From: an uncultured Bacteroides sp.
GTDB taxonomy: Bacteria > Bacteroidota > Bacteroidia > Bacteroidales > Bacteroidaceae
Assembly (NCBI GenBank): GCA_947074295.1
Contig: CAMTPC010000007.1
Coordinates: 1 to 59,260 of the forward strand
Length of the DNA stretch: 59,260 nt
Reading direction: 5' to 3'
The notes under the pieces were generated by a model. The model searched no databases and was not told the DNA's origin. It was given only the letters and a program-made list of their open reading frames with translations. The stretch's first letter is position 1; the number at the start of each line of letters is the position of its first letter. Both the position numbers and the translations under genes were made by a program. Of this stretch, positions 1-8,097 are shown piece after piece.

Positions 1-51
1 TTTTTCTATACTATTATTTTTTTTCGTACTTTTCGCAAAAAATATAGGTTT

Positions 52-2112
52 ATGAGCCATCACAAGCAGAAAAAGAATATCCCTTACAAAGATATAATCT
101 ATAAACTCTCCATATTCATCATTACTGTTACAGTAATTGTCTATTTCCTACCCCGTGAAGCCAAGTTCAACTATCAGTTTGACATTGATAAGCCTTGGAA
201 GTACTCACAACTGATGGCGACTTTCGATTTCCCAATCTATAAAGATGACAATTTGGTAAAGCATGAGCAAGATAGCTTAATGCGCATGTTCAAGCCGTAT
301 TATAATCTACAGAAAGATACTGAAGACGAGGCTATCAAAAAGCTGAAAAATATATACCATACCACTTATAAAAAGATATTCCCATCAATAGACTATCTGC
401 AATACTTGGAACATACACTCCGTGAGATTTATGACAGAGGGGTTATTTCCAATAACAATGCTTTGACACTCGAGACAGATAGCACAATGGCTATATGGAT
501 CGTAGAGAATCGTTCGTCAAAAACCGAAATGGTAGACAAGCTTTTTACTGCCAAGCAAGCCTATGAATATCTACTCACATCTGATTCTTTGTATTATCGG
601 CCAGAAATATTGCGCCAATGCAACCTTAACGATTTAATCACACCCAATCTTACGTTTGACGCTGAACGAACGCAAACCGCAAAACAAGATATGCTACGCA
701 ATTATTCGTGGTCGAGCGGCATGATTGTGAGTGGACAGAAAATCATAGACCGAGGCGAAATTGTAACTCCGGAAAAGTATTTGATACTAGAATCGTTGCG
801 CAAAGAATCGATACAGCGAAGCGAGACATCTGGGCAAAAACGCCTGATTCTGATCGGGCAGACATTATTAGTGAGTGTCTTTATATTTTTCTTCATGCTC
901 TACATAGAATTATTCAGGAAAGACTTTTTCAACCATAAACGCGCCCTTTTATTAATCTTTTCGTTGATTGTGCTCTATTGTATCAGCACATCACTCATCA
1001 GCGAACGCACGGTGGTAAATATCAACATGCTGCCTTTTGCTATGCTACCCATAGCCATACGCGTCTTTTTGGATTCGCGCACAGCATTCCTTTCTTTTAT
1101 CATCACCATTCTGATCTGCTCGGTCAATTTGCTCTTGCCACATGAGTTTATTTTGATCCAACTGGCAGCGGGTATGGCAGCGATTTTCAGCCTCCGCGAA
1201 CTTTCGCAACGCTCTCAACTATTCCGGACTGCATTTATAGTGACACTTACATACGCACTGATTTATTTTGCTTACGAGCTGATCATGGTAAATGATTTCT
1301 CGAAAATGAATGGGCGAATGTATATCTACTTTATCATAAATGGTGTATTGTTACTATTTGCTTATCCCCTCTTATTCCTACTAGAGAAAACATTTGGATT
1401 TACCTCTAACGTCACACTTGTTGAGCTTTCAAATATCAACAATGAACTACTACGTCAAATGGCAGAAACGATTCCAGGTACTTTTCAACATTCCATGCAG
1501 GTGGCCAATCTAGCCGCCGAAGCTGCCAATCGTATTGGCGCAAAGAGTCAACTGGTGCGTACCGGTGCGCTTTATCATGATATAGGCAAAATGGAAAATC
1601 CGGCTTTCTTCACTGAGAATCAGTCGGGAGGTGTCAATCCGCACAAGAACCTGAGCTATGAGCAAAGCGCACAAGTAGTGATAGACCACGTGACGGATGG
1701 GCTGAAACTTGCCGACAAACACAACCTGCCAGAGGTGATCAAGGATTTTATCAATACACATCATGGTCATGGCAAGACGAAATACTTCCTTATTTCATGG
1801 ATGAACGAGCATCCTGGTGAAACACCTGATGAAGCGAAATTCACCTATCCGGGTGTAAATCCGTTTTCGAGAGAAACTGCTATATTGATGATGGCGGATG
1901 CTGTAGAAGCTGCCTCACGAAGCTTATCTGAATATACAGAAGAGAGTATTAGCAATCTGGTGGATAAGATAATCGACGGACAAGTAGCAGAAGGTTATTT
2001 TAAGGGATGTCCGATCACATTTAAGGATATCGAAGAGGTGAAGGCTGCTTTCAAGGAGAAGTTAAAGATCATACATCATACACGCATCAGTTATCCCGAA
2101 CTAAAAAAGTGA
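52..2112 (+). CDS. PgpH/YqfF-type 7TM receptor with intracellular HD domain (predicted c-di-AMP phosphodiesterase)
   Basis: Membrane protein of 686 residues with the 7TMR-HD architecture. There is one N-terminal TM segment (about residues 18-34), an extracytoplasmic region to about residue 265, then a cluster of seven hydrophobic segments (about 268-450), then a cytoplasmic HD domain. The metal-site residues are visible: H480 (FQHSMQ), H509-D510 (LYHDIGK) and H570/H571 (NTHHGHG). In Firmicutes this family (PgpH) hydrolyses cyclic di-AMP to pApA; that role here is by family, not shown. It faces ackA and ends just before a shared terminator. The ATG at 52 follows an A/T-rich 51-base stretch with no clear ribosome site, which is normal for Bacteroidetes. 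The family is confident; the exact substrate is inferred. Confidence 0.9.
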   Translation: MSHHKQKKNIPYKDIIYKLSIFIITVTVIVYFLPREAKFNYQFDIDKPWKYSQLMATFDFPIYKDDNLVKHEQDSLMRMFKPYYNLQKDTEDEAIKKLKNIYHTTYKKIFPSIDYLQYLEHTLREIYDRGVISNNNALTLETDSTMAIWIVENRSSKTEMVDKLFTAKQAYEYLLTSDSLYYRPEILRQCNLNDLITPNLTFDAERTQTAKQDMLRNYSWSSGMIVSGQKIIDRGEIVTPEKYLILESLRKESIQRSETSGQKRLILIGQTLLVSVFIFFFMLYIELFRKDFFNHKRALLLIFSLIVLYCISTSLISERTVVNINMLPFAMLPIAIRVFLDSRTAFLSFIITILICSVNLLLPHEFILIQLAAGMAAIFSLRELSQRSQLFRTAFIVTLTYALIYFAYELIMVNDFSKMNGRMYIYFIINGVLLLFAYPLLFLLEKTFGFTSNVTLVELSNINNELLRQMAETIPGTFQHSMQVANLAAEAANRIGAKSQLVRTGALYHDIGKMENPAFFTENQSGGVNPHKNLSYEQSAQVVIDHVTDGLKLADKHNLPEVIKDFINTHHGHGKTKYFLISWMNEHPGETPDEAKFTYPGVNPFSRETAILMMADAVEAASRSLSEYTEESISNLVDKIIDGQVAEGYFKGCPITFKDIEEVKAAFKEKLKIIHHTRISYPELKK

Positions 2113-2128
2113 GAGAAATGCGAACAAC

Positions 2129-2171
2129 AAAAAAAGCAGTGCATCACCTAAATGGAAGCACTGCTTTTTTT
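2129..2171. terminator. Bidirectional intrinsic terminator between the HD-domain gene and ackA
   Basis: The stem is A7-GCAGTGC (2129-2142) against GCACTGC-T7 (2158-2171), with a 15-base loop. The A-run on one side and T-run on the other let it work in both directions, serving the two converging genes. Confidence 0.85.
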
Positions 2172-2192
2172 ATCCTATTTAATAATTTCCTA

Positions 2193-3389
2193 TTAACCTA
2201 CAATATCCATTGTGTCCGAAGCGATCAATAATTCTTCGTCAGTTGGAATTACGCATACGGTTACTTTTGAGTCGTCTGTAGAAATGATAGCTTCCTTACC
2301 GCGAACATTGTTCTTAGCATCATCAATCTTCACTCCCATATACTCAAGACCCTCACAAGCGCCCGAACGACAAGTAGCTTGGTTTTCGCCTACACCACCA
2401 GTGAAAAGGATGATATCAACGCCGCCCATAGCTGCTGCATATGCACCGATGTATTTTTTAATACGATAGTCATACATATCATCTGCAAGGATAGCCATTT
2501 TGTCTTCGCCCAAAGCTACTGCGTCTTCTAGTTCACGCATATCGCTTGACTGGCCGAATACACCTAGTACACCACTTTTTGTGTTCAGTAGGTTAGAAAC
2601 GCCTGTTGGAGTCAAACCTTCTTTTTCCATGATGAAAGTCACAGCGCCTGCGTCGATGTCACCACAACGGGTACCCATCATCAAACCTTCTAGTGGAGTA
2701 AGACCCATTGAAGTATCAACAGACTTACCATTCTTCACAGCACAGATTGAGCCACCATTGCCGATATGGCAAGTGATGATCTTCTTGTCTTCGTAGTTCA
2801 CGCCAAGGAAATCACAAACACGTTTTGATACGTAACGGTGAGATGTTCCGTGGAAACCATAACGACGTACGCCATACTTCTTGTACAATTCGTAAGGAAT
2901 TGCATAAAGGTATGCATGCTCAGGCATTGTTTGGTGGAATGCAGTATCAAACACACCTACTTGTGGCACTGAAGGAAGAATCTTAGTGATAGCGTTCACA
3001 CCTTTCAAGTTAGCAGGGTTGTGAAGAGGAGCAAGATCATTGCAAGCAGCAAATGCATCAAGCACTTCTTGAGAAAGCAATACTGATTTACTGAAACGCT
3101 CGCCGCCGTGTACCATACGATGACCTACAGCTTGGATTTCGTCCAACGATTTCACTGCACCATATTCTGGGTGAACCAGAGTCTGAAGAATCAGCTCAAC
3201 ACCGATAGTGTGTTCGGGTAGATCTTTTTCGATCACCTTCTTTTCACCGTTAGGCAAAACAAATTTAAGGAATGAATCTTTCAAACCAAGTTTTTCGACA
3301 CCACCTTGAGCAAGGACTTCCTTAGACTCCATGTCGAATAATTTATATTTGATTGATGAACTACCACAGTTCAATACTAAAATCTTCAT
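2193..3389 (-). CDS. ackA: Acetate kinase
   Basis: Converts acetyl phosphate and ADP to acetate and ATP, the last step of fermentative acetate production, in the cytoplasm. The 398-residue length is standard. Hallmarks in order are the N-terminal ASKHA-fold phosphate loop (VLNCGSSSIKYKL), GHRMVHGG with the substrate-binding Arg, HGTSH, CHIGNGGS and FTGGVGEN near the C-terminus. It lies 23 bases downstream of pta on the same strand, so both are very likely one pta-ackA transcript ending at the hairpin at 2129-2171. Nothing unusual was seen. Confidence 0.97.
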   Translation of the reverse strand: MKILVLNCGSSSIKYKLFDMESKEVLAQGGVEKLGLKDSFLKFVLPNGEKKVIEKDLPEHTIGVELILQTLVHPEYGAVKSLDEIQAVGHRMVHGGERFSKSVLLSQEVLDAFAACNDLAPLHNPANLKGVNAITKILPSVPQVGVFDTAFHQTMPEHAYLYAIPYELYKKYGVRRYGFHGTSHRYVSKRVCDFLGVNYEDKKIITCHIGNGGSICAVKNGKSVDTSMGLTPLEGLMMGTRCGDIDAGAVTFIMEKEGLTPTGVSNLLNTKSGVLGVFGQSSDMRELEDAVALGEDKMAILADDMYDYRIKKYIGAYAAAMGGVDIILFTGGVGENQATCRSGACEGLEYMGVKIDDAKNNVRGKEAIISTDDSKVTVCVIPTDEELLIASDTMDIVG

Positions 3390-3412
3390 GAGGATATATG
3401 TTTATTTTGTTA

Positions 3413-4429
3413 TTATTTCTTTTTAGCAGCGATAGCTTGATTAGCAGTGATGGCAATCATACGATAAACATCTTCGATCGAACAACCACGCGACAAGTCA
3501 TTTACTGGACGAGCGATACCTTGAAGGATAGGACCGATAGCTTCGGCATGACCAAGGCGTTGTACCAGTTTATAAGAGATGTTACCAACCTCTAGGTTAG
3601 GAACGATAAGCACGTTAGCGTGTCCAGCAATTGTTGAACCTGGCGCTTTGCTTGCACCGATTTCAGGAACCAAAGCTGCATCGGCTTGCAATTCGCCATC
3701 AACAGACAGGTTAGGATCCAATTCTTTAGTCAATTTCACAGCTTCAACCACTTTGTCTACAGCAGGACTCTTTGCCGAACCTTTTGTAGAGAAGCTCAAT
3801 AGGGCTACCTTAGGATCTTCGATACCTACTACAGCCTTAGCAGTTTGTGCAGTACATACTGCAATTTGTGCCAACTGAGCAGCATCTGGATCTGGTGTCA
3901 CAGCAACATCACCCATCACCAAGATACCATTTTGGCCATATTCAGGAGCGTGAGTTAACAACAACATAGCACCTGAAACCACAGTGATACCAGGTACAGT
4001 CTTAATAATCTGCAATGCAGGACGCAGCACATCACCAGTCGTGTTGCGAGCACCAGCTAATTGGCCATCAGCATCACCAGCTTTGATAATCAAACAACCT
4101 AAATAAAGTGGATTCTCCACCAAAGTAGCAGCCTGTTCCTCAGTCATACCCTTCGCTTTACGCAAGTCGAAAAGCAACTGTGCATATTCTGCTTTTTTAG
4201 GATGATTGGTAGGATCGATAATCGTAGCTTTCTTAATATTACCCAAACCCCACTTTGTAGCGGCGTCGTTAATCTCTTGAGGATTACCTAACAAAATAAG
4301 GTCAGCAACTTCGTCTGTCAGAATCTGATTGGCAGCTTTCAAGGTTCTTTCTTCCGTACCTTCAGGAAGAACAATGCGTTGGCGGTCGGCTTTGGCACGC
4401 TCAACAATTGAGTTGATTAGTTTCAGCAT
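3413..4429 (-). CDS. pta: Phosphate acetyltransferase
   Basis: Exchanges CoA for phosphate on acetyl-CoA to give acetyl phosphate for AckA. At 338 residues it is the short, single-domain Pta form without the N-terminal regulatory DRTGG/BioD-like part of enterobacterial Pta. Family signatures are LPEGTEERTLKAA at the N-terminus, GARNTTGDVLRPALQ in the middle, SFSTKGSAKSP and DGELQADAALVPEIG. It is the first gene of the pta-ackA unit. A TAnnTTTG-type element sits about 50 bases upstream of the start on the minus strand. Confidence 0.96.
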   Translation of the reverse strand: MLKLINSIVERAKADRQRIVLPEGTEERTLKAANQILTDEVADLILLGNPQEINDAATKWGLGNIKKATIIDPTNHPKKAEYAQLLFDLRKAKGMTEEQAATLVENPLYLGCLIIKAGDADGQLAGARNTTGDVLRPALQIIKTVPGITVVSGAMLLLTHAPEYGQNGILVMGDVAVTPDPDAAQLAQIAVCTAQTAKAVVGIEDPKVALLSFSTKGSAKSPAVDKVVEAVKLTKELDPNLSVDGELQADAALVPEIGASKAPGSTIAGHANVLIVPNLEVGNISYKLVQRLGHAEAIGPILQGIARPVNDLSRGCSIEDVYRMIAITANQAIAAKKK

Positions 4430-4736
4430 ATCAATTTATTATTGTTGTATGATTTCAAGGAATCGATCTAAATGCGAGTGCAAAAGTAGACAATTTTGCA
4501 ATATACACATTGCAAAACACCTATTTTTTATACTATGCCATAGCATAAATGCATTATTTAACATTCTTCGGTTGTTTTCGCACACGAAGAGTATAACGGG
4601 TACATCTAAAAGCTACTCTTCGGAGATAAAAATAGTATTATCAAACAAAAAACAGGCTTTCAATGAAACAGACTATAATGCTTATTCCTAACTTTGTCCA
4701 TCAATATAAATTTTCAGTTGCATAAACTATACATTT
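4430..4736. other. Divergent intergenic region pta / lrgA with inverted repeat
   Basis: 307 bases without a gene. It holds the pta promoter candidate on the minus strand and a perfect 9-base inverted repeat CGAAGAGTA (4585-4593) / TACTCTTCG (4614-4622) with a 20-base spacer. TAACTTTG at 4689-4696 fits the -7 consensus on the plus strand for lrgA but has no well-spaced TTTG partner. Confidence 0.5.
4481..4488 (-). promoter_or_regulatory. Candidate -7 element for pta-ackA
   Basis: Read on the minus strand this is TACTTTTG, an exact match to the Bacteroidetes -7 consensus TAnnTTTG, placed about 50 bases before the pta start. A TTTG partner on the minus strand (4513-4516) is 24 bases away, slightly longer than the usual 19-21. 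Assigned by motif only. Confidence 0.45.
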
Positions 4737-5075
4737 ATGATATTACAGTGTGCCATTCTTTTCGGTTGCTTGGCATTGGGCGAACTCATCATCTACCTCA
4801 CCGGCATCAAACTCCCTTCGAGCATCATCGGCATGTTGCTCCTCACGGTATTCCTTAAGACAGGAATTGTCAAATTGAGTTGGGTACAAGGTATTTCGGA
4901 TTTCTTAGTACGCAATCTAGGCTTCTTTTTCGTGCCGCCTGGCGTAGCCCTCATGCTCTATTTTGATATAATACAAGAAGAGTTCTGGTCTATTACTCTC
5001 GCAACCGTTGTGAGCACTATCCTTGTGCTAGTTGTTACAGGCTGGGTACATCAACTAACACGCCGCATACGATGA
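4737..5075 (+). CDS. CidA/LrgA family membrane protein
   Basis: Small integral membrane protein of 112 residues with four hydrophobic segments, the size and pattern of LrgA/CidA. The family signatures are KLPSSIIGMLLL (residues about 25-36) and GFFFVPPGVALM (about 62-73). The family was first described as holin-like, controlling murein hydrolase export; in Bacillus, LrgA/LrgB homologues (PftA/PftB) form a pyruvate transporter. It is translationally coupled to the LrgB gene through an ATGA overlap at 5072-5075, so both subunits are probably made together. The neighbouring divergent pta-ackA makes a pyruvate/acetate-related role attractive, but that is inference. Confidence 0.9.
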   Translation: MILQCAILFGCLALGELIIYLTGIKLPSSIIGMLLLTVFLKTGIVKLSWVQGISDFLVRNLGFFFVPPGVALMLYFDIIQEEFWSITLATVVSTILVLVVTGWVHQLTRRIR

Positions 5076-5767
5076 ACTATCTAGAAAATGAATTCTTTTT
5101 GCTGGCGCTTACTTTTGCACTTTTTTTCTTCGCTAAGTGGTTACAGAAGCGCACAGGCATACTTTTACTTAATCCTATATTACTAACAATCGCTCTTCTC
5201 ATCGTGTTCTTGAAGAGTGCCGATATCAGTTATGACACCTATAGCAAAGGCGGTAAATTGATTGAGTTCTGGCTGAAACCTGCAGTAGTAGCATTGGGCG
5301 TACCGCTATACTTACAACTTGAGAAAATCAAGAAGCAACTCCTTCCCATCCTTCTTTCACAGCTGGCAGGATGCATAGTGGGAATCGTGTCTGTGGTACT
5401 CATAGCCAAATGGCTGGGCGCCTCACAAGAGGTTATCCTTTCACTAGCTTCCAAATCTGTCACCACGCCCATCGCTATGGAAATAACCCAAAGTGTGGGA
5501 GGGATACCCTCGTTGACGGCAGCCGTAGTGGTTTGCGTAGGACTACTTGGTGCCATAGTGGGATTCAAAACTATGCGACTGATGCATGTAGATAGCCCCA
5601 TAGCACAAGGACTGTCAATGGGTACTGCAGCCCATGCAGTAGGCACATCGGCAGCTATGGATGTTAGCAGCAAGTATGGCGCCTATGCCAGTCTTGGACT
5701 GACGCTCAACGGCATACTCACGGCACTATTCACACCTTTATTATTAAGTTGGTTAGGGTTTACCTAA
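5072..5767 (+). CDS. LrgB family membrane protein
   Basis: Partner of the LrgA-like gene just upstream, with start and stop overlapping as ATGA. It has 231 residues, the standard LrgB length, and multiple hydrophobic segments. Conserved LrgB signatures are ALGVPLYLQ (about residue 75), SKSVTTPIAMEI (about 128-139) and GTAAHAVGTSAA (about 184-195). The two proteins act together in the inner membrane, either as an antiholin-like pair or as a pyruvate-type transporter as shown for homologues in Firmicutes. The sequence alone does not decide between the two roles. Confidence 0.92.
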   Translation: MNYLENEFFLLALTFALFFFAKWLQKRTGILLLNPILLTIALLIVFLKSADISYDTYSKGGKLIEFWLKPAVVALGVPLYLQLEKIKKQLLPILLSQLAGCIVGIVSVVLIAKWLGASQEVILSLASKSVTTPIAMEITQSVGGIPSLTAAVVVCVGLLGAIVGFKTMRLMHVDSPIAQGLSMGTAAHAVGTSAAMDVSSKYGAYASLGLTLNGILTALFTPLLLSWLGFT

Positions 5768-5827
5768 ACAAATCCACTTCTTTACCATTAATTATATATA
5801 GTACATATTAGATATAGCGACGTTTTT

Positions 5828-6745
5828 ATGATTCAATTTAGAGAATTTACCCTAGAGGACAAAGATTTAATATCCAATTATACATTTAACAGTCACCGAC
5901 GCAATTGCGATTTATCTTTTTCAAATCTATGTAGTTGGCAATTCCTTTATCAAACACAGTTTGCCCTACTCGATGGCTTTCTGATCCTGAAGTTCAAGGC
6001 GGAAGGAAAAACGGTATACATGATGCCAATCGGCAAAGGTGATTTAAAGGCGGTCATCGAGAAGATGATAGCATACGCAGCTACCCAAGGTGAGAGCTTT
6101 TGCATGCTAGGTGTCAGCTCGTATATGAAAGCCGACTTAGAGCGAATCATGCCCGATCAATTTTGCTTTATCCCCGACCGTGATTACGCTGACTACATTT
6201 ATCTTCGCAGTGACCTGTCGACACTGAAAGGTAAAAAATACCAAGCCAAACGAAATCACATCAACAAATTTCGTAACAGCTATCCCAATTATCGATACGA
6301 GGCTATCACGCCCGCACATATTCCCGAATGCATAGCGCTTGAAGAGGAATGGTGCAAAGCCAATCATTGCGACCAACATGAAGGCACAGGTAATGAAAGA
6401 CGGGCATTGACCTATGCACTAAACCATTTCGAAGAATTAGGTTTGATGGGAGGAATGCTTTTTGTCGATGACAAGATTGTCGCTTTCACTTTTGGCATGC
6501 CGATCAATCAGACCCATTTTGGCGTGCACGCCGAAAAAGCCAACACTGCCATAGATGGTGCCTATGCGATGATTAATTATGAGTTTGCCAATCAGATTCC
6601 CGAGCAATATACACATATCAACCGAGAAGAAGATTTGGGGTTAGAAGGACTTCGCAAATCGAAATTATCATACCACCCAATACTTTTGCTGGAGAAACAT
6701 ATGGCATGCCTCAAGGATAATCAGACAGAAATGATAAAATGGTGA
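5828..6745 (+). CDS. DUF2156 (phosphatidylglycerol lysyltransferase C-domain-like) protein
   Basis: Soluble protein of 305 residues that matches my recollection of DUF2156/LPG_synthase_C proteins: a doubled GNAT-like fold with signatures GKKYQAKRNHINKF (residues about 136-149) and a C-terminal NREEDLGLEGLRKSKLSY stretch (about 263-280). In MprF this fold transfers lysine from Lys-tRNA to lipid; stand-alone cytosolic versions like this have no membrane part and their substrate is unknown. The stop overlaps the start of the next GNAT gene (6739-6745), so the two are cotranscribed and may act on related substrates. Confidence 0.8.
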   Translation: MIQFREFTLEDKDLISNYTFNSHRRNCDLSFSNLCSWQFLYQTQFALLDGFLILKFKAEGKTVYMMPIGKGDLKAVIEKMIAYAATQGESFCMLGVSSYMKADLERIMPDQFCFIPDRDYADYIYLRSDLSTLKGKKYQAKRNHINKFRNSYPNYRYEAITPAHIPECIALEEEWCKANHCDQHEGTGNERRALTYALNHFEELGLMGGMLFVDDKIVAFTFGMPINQTHFGVHAEKANTAIDGAYAMINYEFANQIPEQYTHINREEDLGLEGLRKSKLSYHPILLLEKHMACLKDNQTEMIKW

Positions 6746-7773
6746 TGGACACACAAGAAGAAGTGAAAGCGCTTTGGAAGCTTTGTTTTGATGACAGTGA
6801 AGATTTTGTCGATCTTTATTTCCGTAAACGATTTACGGAGAACAACAATTATGCCTTAGAACGGAATGGAAAGATAGTCTGCGCCTTTCAAATGCTTCCC
6901 TACTCACTTCTACTTGACGGAGGAGAACTACCCACAGTTTACGGATCAGGGCTATGCACACACCCTGACTTCCGTAATCAAGGTTTAGCGAGAACACTAA
7001 TCAATGATATCTTTCAAGATTTGTATAAAAAGGGGATAATGCTGAAAACGCTCATCCCAGCCGAACCTTGGTTAGCCAACTATTATAGATCAATGGGATA
7101 TGAATTTGTATTTGACTTTGTCTATGAGCCTCTATCTATAGACGATATTCAGCCTGATAGCCAAGCGGTGATAACAGAACACAGATTACCAAGTGCAGAC
7201 ACGTTCTGCTATTTCGATAAAAAACAGCGCCAGCGCAATGGAGTGATTTTACACAGCTTAGACGATTATATGACCATTCAAGAAGACTTGTTTCTGGATG
7301 GAGGCACATTGCTCACTATCCACCATGGAGGAGTACTGGTAGGCTTAGCATTGCAACGCCCATGGGGAGACAATGAAGTGGTGATTAACGAACTCTTTGC
7401 GGACACTTCTTCGCTGCGTACGAGTCTAATCCATAAAATTCGGCACATTTACCCCAACAGGACAATAAAATGGATGCGACCATTACAGGAATCATCGCAA
7501 CACAACCCACAACTACATTTGGGGATGGCACGATTAATCAATGTGTCTGACTTTTTAGATTGCTATGCAATGACTCATCCCAACGAAAAATTCAGTTTTA
7601 AGTTGACAGATAAACAACTTCCCTCTAACAACGGATATTATCTTCTGAATAATGGCAGATGCACGAAAAGTGCTATTCCGCTGGAGGATGCGCCAAGAGA
7701 TATAACTATCAACCAACTGGCACATATATTGCTACAACCTAAAAGACTATATATGTCACTAATGCTCAATTAA
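6739..7773 (+). CDS. GNAT-family N-acetyltransferase (Eis-like layout)
   Basis: 344 residues. The N-terminal GNAT domain carries the acetyl-CoA pyrophosphate loop motif (CTHPDFRNQGLARTLI, about residues 73-88) and the later PAEPWLANYYRSMGYE strand typical of the fold. The remaining ~200 residues resemble the second GNAT and SCP2-like portion of Eis-type acetyltransferases, but the match is weak. The start overlaps the upstream DUF2156 gene by seven bases; ATG at 6745 is an alternative start. The substrate is unknown. Confidence 0.8.
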   Translation: MVMDTQEEVKALWKLCFDDSEDFVDLYFRKRFTENNNYALERNGKIVCAFQMLPYSLLLDGGELPTVYGSGLCTHPDFRNQGLARTLINDIFQDLYKKGIMLKTLIPAEPWLANYYRSMGYEFVFDFVYEPLSIDDIQPDSQAVITEHRLPSADTFCYFDKKQRQRNGVILHSLDDYMTIQEDLFLDGGTLLTIHHGGVLVGLALQRPWGDNEVVINELFADTSSLRTSLIHKIRHIYPNRTIKWMRPLQESSQHNPQLHLGMARLINVSDFLDCYAMTHPNEKFSFKLTDKQLPSNNGYYLLNNGRCTKSAIPLEDAPRDITINQLAHILLQPKRLYMSLMLN

Positions 7774-8097
7774 TTAAACCCACCTTCCATCCCGTTTTTA
7801 TCCAACATTCATCTTTCCCCAAGTAGCTACGGCTACTCAGCATCTGAAGCAGGGCTAGACAGTATCATGAGCACGGCTACTCACCGAAGCCCTGATGGGT
7901 ATTCCAGCATCTCAGTTAAAGTGATGCAAATATTTTATACATAAGTTGTTAAAAGCGAAGTATACCCATCATTCATATATCATGTTAACAACACTTTAAG
8001 CATCAGAATAATTATCAATCTCTTTTGGAGTAAATCTATGGTTTTTATTACTTTTGCGCATTAAAAACCATTTTACAGAATAAGAAATTCATAAAAC
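7774..8097. other. Intergenic region with repeats and possible secondary structure
   Basis: 324 bases without a gene. The first half holds a direct repeat ACGGCTACTCA (7829-7839 and 7873-7883), an inverted pair CAGGGCT (7850-7856) / AGCCCTG (7888-7894), and a second inverted pair GATGGGTA (7894-7901) / TACCCATC (7963-7970). The second half is A/T-rich and carries the promoter at 8024-8056. The repeats may be the 3' end of the upstream transcript or a small structured RNA; I do not recognise a known RNA family. Confidence 0.4.
8024..8056 (+). promoter_or_regulatory. Promoter for the O-acetylation operon
   Basis: TTTG (8024-8027), then 21 bases, then TACTTTTG (8049-8056): an exact fit to the Bacteroidetes -33/-7 consensus TTTG-N19..21-TAnnTTTG. 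Predicted transcription start is near 8061, about 35 bases before the first ATG. Confidence 0.7.

Noticed and set aside
4689..4696. TAACTTTG as the lrgA promoter
   Set aside because: The -7 match is exact, but there is no -33 TTTG within the normal spacing, so I mention it only in the intergenic entry.
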